A DNA stretch of 64,000 bases from Periplaneta americana (taxonomy: Eukaryota; Arthropoda; Insecta; Blattodea; Blattidae): positions 161,408,602-161,472,601 of the forward strand of contig NC_091132.1 of the NCBI RefSeq assembly GCF_040183065.1, read 5' to 3'. The stretch's first letter is position 1, and each line of letters begins with the position of its first letter. The notes under the pieces were generated by a model. That model did no database searches. It was not told where the DNA came from and saw only the letters and a list, made by a program, of their open reading frames with translations. The position numbers and the translations under genes are program-made. This document shows positions 59,501-64,000 of the stretch, in pieces.

Positions 59501-62500
59501 AGAATAGGTGGACCAGATGATATTCCTTTTATAGAAGAAGAGGAAGTTGAAGAGTCATCTGTGATAGAAAGAGGATTATACCGTCAACATTGCAATGTGT
59601 GGAAATGGTGCCATCAGGGAAACGAAGTGGATAAAACAGTACGTTATAACAGTTCAGTCGATATCTCCGGAGAGTGACTTTTAAAGACAGAGATTCGCAT
59701 TATCTATGTAAAAACTGTTTTAGTCCATTTTCACATGGTTGTTAGATGTAACTATACAAAATGCTTGGCAGCCAAGTAGAAGATCTGGCTCACCATTGAA
59801 TGAATTAGAATTCAAATGGGGACTTGAAGAAGTCGGGAGCACCCCAAGAAGCAAGGGATGACCGTCTACTTCCAAATACAGCGATATTGGAGCTACGAGA
59901 CGTGTCCAAAAAGTAAGTTTCCCTGGGGTCCTTTGCAAAAATAAAATACAATTTTATGGAAAGATTTATTAGAACAGATACAGGAATTGTTGAGCCATTT
60001 TTTCAGCATATTTCTACCTGAATCGAAACTTTTTGATATCGTGGGATCAACAGAGTGGTTCAAACGGCTGTCACATACTGGTTCTGATTCCAGGCGGGAG
60101 ATTTCTACGAGGGACAAAAGTGTGACAAATGTCTCAGTTCCGGTGGACAATATGTTGAAAAATAGTTCAACAATTGCTGTATCCGTTCCAATAAATCTTT
60201 TTATGAAATTGTGTTTTCTTTCTGTAAACGGTTCCGGGTAAACTTACTTTATGGACGTCACTCGCAGGACTTCTGATTATATAAGATAAGATGGAATGGA
60301 ACATTAGTGATTTCGATACCCGGAAACAAAAGGCAGTGATGTGCTCGTGAGAATGCTCTTCTACATACAGCTTCCTCAAAATTTGATGTAGGTCTCTGCA
60401 GCCCATGTTTTTTGTCATATCATAAGAAATGTTTTACCTTACTACCGAAATATGTGAAAATCACACAAAAAATTAATATAAAACGTTATGTTACGAAAAT
60501 GTGTTTTGTTAATACAAGTATATACAAGTATATTGTGACAATAATTCTATGTCGTATATTTATTCAGGTGTTGTGAAAGTAATTATCTTATTTTTGTATC
60601 ATTTCTATTGAGTGTGGTATTGTGTGGGGGAGAAATGTGAACATTACGGCAAATGAAGCCGTGTTGGAAAGAGTGAGTGAAGAAAGAATGATGCTGAAAC
60701 TGATTAGGAAGAGGAAAAGGAATTGGTTGGGTCACTGGCTGAGAAGATACTGCCTACTGAAGGATGCATTGGAAGGAATGGTGAAGAGTTCGGAGCAGAA
60801 GAAAATATGAGATGATAGACGACATGAAGATACATGGATCATATGAGAAGATAAACAGGATGGCAGAAGAGAGCAAACATTGGAGAATGGAGAATGCTGG
60901 GTTTGCAGTGAAAGAGCTGACCTTGGGCAGAACACTGAATGAGTGATGGATATATTACTTATATGCTAAAGTTCAGTTAACTTCAATAAATTGCTTGAAA
61001 GATGTCATTTTAAGGCAGTAACTCATTCTTTAAGATTTGACAACATAATGACCTAGCGTTACCATATGGTCACACCCTGTAATTCCATATATTCGCTTCA
61101 ACAATTGAAAAAGCATTGTTGTGTTCAATTACATCCATTTAATTAGTCTGTACGGAAATAAACGAACAACTTCACGAAAAATAATTCAGGCTTTTAAGGG
61201 TTAAGTACTTTCCATCCTTTTACATCGCGCAAATATAATTTTCATCAACAGCCATCTTAGACAGTTCGACAAACTTTGACCCTCATCTAGCCTAACATTC
61301 ATCAGTTTTAATATTCATTTATCAATGTTGTTATTCACAACTGTAGAACATAAGTTCTCACACACAATATAGCATTTGTATATTTTATATTATACAGATA
61401 AGTTTAATATGAAACATACGTCATCTTTCATCAATTCTTCACACACTTTGTCATCACACATTTTTTTTAACTTTTGATTTTGATATTTGATATTGTTATT
61501 TCAGCCTGTTGGTACCCCTGGCGGGCGAAAATGTTTGCAGTTGTAATAAAAGGCATTTAATTGTTAGTAAAAATACAGAGTGAGTCAGAACTTTCTCCGC
61601 ACTAGTGGAATAAGCGAGAGCGCGCAAGATCCGCAGAATGGAGTGGTACCACTGGCTACGCTAGCGGAATAAACGAGAGCGCGCTAGTTACGGAGAATGA
61701 ATATAAAATCATTATGAAGCGACAAATACTAAATATGGCAATAATATTGAAATTCCAAAACACTTACCTACTCTACAGAAGATGTTGAAAATGTCGTCCA
61801 TTTTCTTGGAGACATAGGCCCACCCATTTCGCCTTATTTTCAAAAACCTTGTTCAAAGTTTCCTTCCTCACTGAATTGAAAAAGTTTGTTATTACATGTT
61901 TTAATTCATCGATCGTGATAGGATTGGACTGGTACAGTTTAGGTTTAGCTGCTCCCCAAAAGAAATAATCAGGAGGCGTCAGTTGGGGGATCTCAGCGGC
62001 CACAATTCTTGTGAAATTATTATTCCGTCGAAAATCCTCTTCTCACAATTGCAGAGATCTGTTATGTGTATGAGCTGTGACGCTGTCTTGTTGAAAGAAA
62101 CAGACATTTAATTAAATTTCATTTAATTGTCCAGTAAAAGGAAACAATATGTCTGAGCAATAAACTTCAGAGTTTACTTTGTCTTTAAAAAACTTGTCCT
62201 ATAGGCCTAATGCATGCTCGTGATATGGCACACCATACCCCAAATTTCTGGGAGTGCAATGGTGTTTCATGTATTGCATAATGATTTTCGCAGGACCAGA
62301 TCCGTGCATTCTAGGAATTTACGTAACCTGAAAAAAAAGTTCATGCACGATCGATACCTTGTACGACTGTAATCCTAGTTCATTATTTAATGTTCTACAC
62401 GCACTGGAATAAGATATGTCAGTTTGCTGTGGCAATTTTCTAACCGATTTTTAAGGCTTTTTATCATTCGATTAGAAAACTATAACAGTTTTTCTTCTGT

Positions 62501-64000
62501 TAAAACTGTGGGTTTACCACACAATGGGGCCTATCTAGCGAAATTTATTTGCCAGAGTGCGCACTGTATCTCGATGAGGTAAATAAGAGCTTGGGAAACG
62601 TTCTCTAAATTTCTGTTTCACTTTTTTAGTATATTTGTCACTTTCTCGAAGCACTTATTCCACTAAAAAAAGCTCATTCTTCAAATGAAAACATTTTACG
62701 TAATGAATGCACTTGCTGGCTGTAGGGTTTGTGTATAACCTTGGCGAGGAGCACCAGTATTGTTTGCGTGGCTACCCCCTAAGGCAAGGGAGAAATACCA
62801 ACCTACACCAGGATTTAAGTGTGTCTGCCACTGCGGAGAATGTTCTGACTCTCTCTGTATTTAAAACGGTTATAATGTCACTTCTTTGTGTATTTCTGTT
62901 AAGCGATTACGATTCATTACTGCAAATTATTGACATAAGTATACATGTTGTCCCCAAGCCAATGCACGAACACAGCAGAAAATGCACAATATACAAACAC
63001 AATGTACCTGCAATTCAGTACTATACACATTTTACCCCTAAACGCCCTATTTCTACAAAATCGGTACCTAACTTCTGAACATTCTGTAGATTTTATTATG
63101 TAATCAACATATAAATTCAGGAATATTTTAAGAAATTTAATAGAGGTGATACGGCGTATGCAATGCCTCACATTCTAATCAGTGCCCCAAATAACCCCAA
63201 TAACTGGTCTACAGCAAGGCATGAACAATTTTTTTTTTTTATTTTCCTTATTAGCCTGTGTTTTCATTACTTATGTTCAAATATTTTTTTTTTCGGATAT
63301 ATTTATATATATAAAATTTCTATATTTTCATATCACCACATTGACTATTGTGGATACTGATACATATTGATATTCATTTCAGAATTGTGGATAATTTTGA
63401 CAAAAATATATCTGAAGAACGTGCTTTCAATGATCCTGGAGAAGATAGTTTGACACAATATGGTAGCAACAGATCAGACATTACAAGTGTTAGTGACTTG
63501 AATCGTAATTCTGTCGCGTGTAATATATGCGACGAGGTATTTTTAACACCTGAATCTTTGAAACTTCATTTCCATATAAATACAATAAACAATTTATTCA
63601 AGTGCGATGTCTGTGGAAAGTCTTTCTTGAAATTGAGTGATATAAATCGGCATTCACTCCTCCACAAAGACGGACTTCCATTCAAATGCGATGTATGTGG
63701 AAAGGCTTTCAGAAGTTCATGGGATGTGAAGGTACATGTACGCATACACACAAGAGAGAGGCCATACAAATGCGAGGTGTGTGGAAATTGCTTTTCACAA
63801 TCGGGACATTTAAAGCAACATATACGAATTCACACGGGCGAAAGGCCATTCAAATGTCAAGATTGTGGAAAGTGTTTTTCAGAAGCGCCATATTTAAGAA
63901 GACATTTTCGCATCCACTCGGGCGAAAAGTCATTCAAATGCGATGAGTGTGGAAAGTGTTTCTCACAATTTGAACATTTAAAGCGTCATGTACACATTCA
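52717..64000 (+). CDS. C2H2 zinc-finger gene 3, four exons, runs off the right edge
   Basis: Exon A is 52717..52814 with ATG at 52722 (MDLVKVEPEVDPLDLQ...). Exon B is 53237..53374 ([20 protein letters not shown]...). Exon C is 57883..57965 (EDVFDLDEVELKQKLEV...). Exon D runs from 63383 to beyond 64000 (fingers). Acceptors TTTCAG, TGTAG, TTCCAG and TTTCAG, GT donors, and phases 0, 0 and 2 match genes 1 and 2 exactly. The module carries VKVE, IKVE and LKSE sites. The protein is probably a nuclear DNA-binding factor. The first intron is short (422 bp); the third (5.4 kb) is packed with Penelope, piggyBac, LINE and mariner-like relics. No break is visible in the part within the window. Confidence 0.88.
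53487..53514. repeat. Poly(T) tract
   Basis: An uninterrupted run of about 28 T in the second intron of zinc-finger gene 3. Confidence 0.85.
53678..53937 (+). mobile_element. tRNA-derived SINE, second family
   Basis: The head GGCGTAGCTTGGTTGGTTAA (box A) and CGGGTTCGATTCCCGCTTGG (box B) is followed by a body (GATTACCTGGTTGGGTTTTT, ATCGACGCTATATAACCTCG, TTGATACAGCGTCGCTAAAT) and a T-rich end. It is related in layout to, but different in sequence from, the SINE at 41187. The flanks TTTCCATTAA and TTTTCATTAA look like a slightly diverged duplication. Confidence 0.85.
54200..54745 (-). pseudogene. piggyBac transposase N-terminal relic
   Basis: The minus strand reads MASDSSDEDSGDEDEVSGE, a stop, then LSRNQLLAQAET, the acidic SDEDSGDE-x-NLSxxQL start typical of piggyBac proteins. 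After decayed sequence come frames matching WxPWLVDKEYEPTELYELLF and RKFRNDLSRESNLYAL. Many breaks. No TTAA-bounded ends were recognised. Confidence 0.6.
54866..55122. repeat. Inverted repeat pair, MITE-like
   Basis: GTGTGAATGCAAGAACTAGG (from 54869) and its complement (CCTAGTTCTTGCATTCACAT, ending near 55117) form arms of about 33 bp with roughly 180 bp between. A third partial copy of the motif (ACCAAGTTCTTGCATTAC) is at 55017. It may be a MITE or the terminal region of a piggyBac-type element. Confidence 0.55.
55125..57530. other. Intron of gene 3, nothing identified
   Basis: AT-rich sequence; short open frames lack recognisable motifs. Confidence 0.4.
57544..57777 (+). mobile_element. 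tRNA-derived SINE, copy 4
   Basis: Same family as the copies at 20422, 33951 and 41187: CACCTGTGGAGTAACGGTTA head, GGTTCGATTCCCGGTCGGGG, body and A-rich end. An exact duplication ATGATTTTCA flanks it (57534-57543 and 57778-57787). The body has a short internal deletion. It ends about 105 bp before exon C of gene 3, close to the splice acceptor. Confidence 0.93.
58062..58830 (+). mobile_element. Penelope-like retroelement fragment (GIY-YIG end)
   Basis: Encodes the linker and GIY-YIG endonuclease end of a Penelope-type protein: LQQNGYLAKDITASLNRAGH, then GIYRIPCECEAAYIGQTGRS and TTRLSEHQRSI, then in another frame VLAKCSGYWDRRVEETLAIA. The reverse-transcriptase part is absent, so it is a broken, truncated copy. 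Its right side stops at a TTAA that appears to be the insertion point of a piggyBac element. Confidence 0.75.
59355..60470 (+). pseudogene. piggyBac transposase pieces (N-terminus, C-terminus and cysteine-rich end)
   Basis: IEPPKPNFISDENSADVE, then in a new frame MFDNLSGRKLSTEAG and an acidic stretch match the N-terminus. LLDVTIQNAWQPSRRSGSPL and NELEFKWGLEEVG (about 59740-59830) match the piggyBac C-terminal helix block. GNKR-like residues and VGLCSPCFLSYHKKCFTLL (about 60385-60445) match the cysteine-rich end. The catalytic middle is deleted and several frame breaks are present. The foldback insertion separates the last two pieces. Confidence 0.7.
59893..60262. mobile_element. Foldback (long inverted-repeat) mariner-type element
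   Basis: The ends GACGTGTCCAAAAAGTAAGT and, on the complement, GACGTCCATAAAGTAAGTTT match. The similarity continues inward for about 110 bp per arm (AAAGATTTATTAGAACAGAT versus AAAGATTTATTGGAACGGAT). The layout suggests two copies of one transposon end joined head to head. Confidence 0.65.
60605..60952 (+). pseudogene. RTE-like LINE 3' tail (C-terminal fragment)
   Basis: The open frame from 60622 reads NVNITANEAVLERVSEERMM, KLIRKRKRNWLGHWLRR and LKDALEGMVKSSEQKK, then in shifted frames a tail ending near a TGA at about 60945. The RNWLGH-x-x-R-x-x-LLKDALEG pattern closes RTE-type ORF2 proteins. It is 5'-truncated and lacks RT and endonuclease. Confidence 0.65.
61205..61572. other. Intron of gene 3, nothing identified
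   Basis: AT-rich; no features supported. Confidence 0.4.
61576..62857 (-). mobile_element. Tc1/mariner-superfamily element, full length but decayed
   Basis: Left end CAGAGTGAGTCAGAACTTTC and complement of right end CAGAGAGAGTCAGAACATTC match over about 27 bp, with TA duplications (61574-61575 and 62858-62859). It is 1.28 kb, with a decayed transposase on the minus strand. Confidence 0.82.
61773..62110 (-). pseudogene. Mariner-like transposase C-terminal fragment
   Basis: The minus strand reads FQQDSVTAHTHNRSLQL (second catalytic D), a stop, EEDFRRNNNFTRIVAAEIPQ, LTPPDYFFWGAAKPKLYQSN (third D) and ITIDELKHVITNFFNSVRKE, ending ENGRHFQHLL*. This is the D-x-x-TAH ... LTPPDYFLWG arrangement of mariner-superfamily proteins found in many arthropods. 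Upstream sequence to 62700 is too decayed to read. Confidence 0.75.
63383..64000 (+). CDS. Zinc-finger exon of gene 3 (partial, at least six fingers)
   Basis: After the acceptor ATTTCAG|A the frame (R)IVDNFDKNISEERAFNDPG is open to the end of the window. A linker of about 47 residues is followed by [96 protein letters not shown] and FKCDECGKCFSQFEHLKRH. Linkers are TREKP/TGERP-like. The first finger lacks a normal linker (INTINNL) and the second has KDGLP. The exon continues beyond 64000. Confidence 0.92.

Larger units (their letters stand above)
58834..61200 (+). mobile_element. piggyBac element relic with nested insertions (bounds tentative)
   Basis: TTAA occurs at both proposed ends (58830-58833 and 61201-61204), with CCTATCG inside the left and GGG before the right. 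The motif CCTAGCGTTACCATATGGT or close variants recurs near 58835, 59197-59221 (palindromic) and 61053. The interior holds N- and C-terminal pieces of a piggyBac transposase, a foldback element (59893-60262) and a LINE tail (60605-60952). The inner sequence identifies the family; the ends are inference. Confidence 0.5.

Overview
The window looks like insect nuclear DNA, most likely from a cockroach (Blattodea, Periplaneta-like). The evidence is AT-rich sequence with spliced genes, a 5-bp TTAGG-type telomere-like array, several copies of a tRNA-derived SINE with a long conserved 3' body, and multi-exon C2H2 zinc-finger genes with a short acidic N-terminal module. The organism is inferred; no host marker gene is present. 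About 25 transposable elements or relics are recognisable and most of the sequence is repeat-derived.

The host content is three paralogous C2H2 zinc-finger genes of identical design: three small N-terminal exons (31 codons, 46 codons, then 80 or 83 nt) and one large finger exon, with splice phases 0, 0 and 2. Gene 1 (+, 5.6-14.2 kb) has a decayed finger exon. Gene 2 (-, 46.2 to 32.3 kb) appears intact, with ten good fingers. Gene 3 (+, 52.7 kb to beyond the right edge) is open to the end. Genes 2 and 3 are divergent (head to head). They are probably sequence-specific nuclear DNA-binding proteins. Their N-terminal modules are rich in psi-K-x-E (SUMO-type) motifs.

Mobile elements, left to right: a complete Harbinger (401-3670) whose transposase and MADF genes are interlocked on opposite strands; an hAT-type MITE family (four copies); an internally deleted hAT (8.0-9.8 kb); a pogo-like C-terminal relic (10.1-10.5 kb); a LINE tail with a tandem duplication (11.8-12.4 kb); a TIR element containing tRNA-like modules (14.5-16.5 kb); a TIR element with repeated cagtgagac motifs (17.3-18.3 kb); a pogo-like element with a nested SINE (19.7-22.3 kb); a decayed transposase of a family I cannot name (23.5-29.1 kb), split by an intact-looking CGGBP1-type hAT; a LINE tail with a nested SINE (33.8-34.9 kb); two copies of a TA-flanked TIR element, one holding a nearly intact RTE-like LINE and a MITE (41.8-46.1 kb); a nearly intact mariner (46.7-48.0 kb); a Merlin element whose intron carries about 1.7 kb of TTAGG-derived repeat (49.0-52.0 kb); a second SINE family; and, in the last intron of gene 3, a Penelope-like fragment, a piggyBac relic, a foldback element, an RTE-like LINE tail and a mariner-like relic.

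No LTR retroelement, Polinton, CRISPR array, rRNA or credible functional tRNA gene was seen. The strongest oddities are the mutually nested Harbinger genes, the TTAGG array inside the Merlin intron, the unnamed transposase family with direct subterminal repeats, and the conserved N-terminal module of the zinc-finger cluster.
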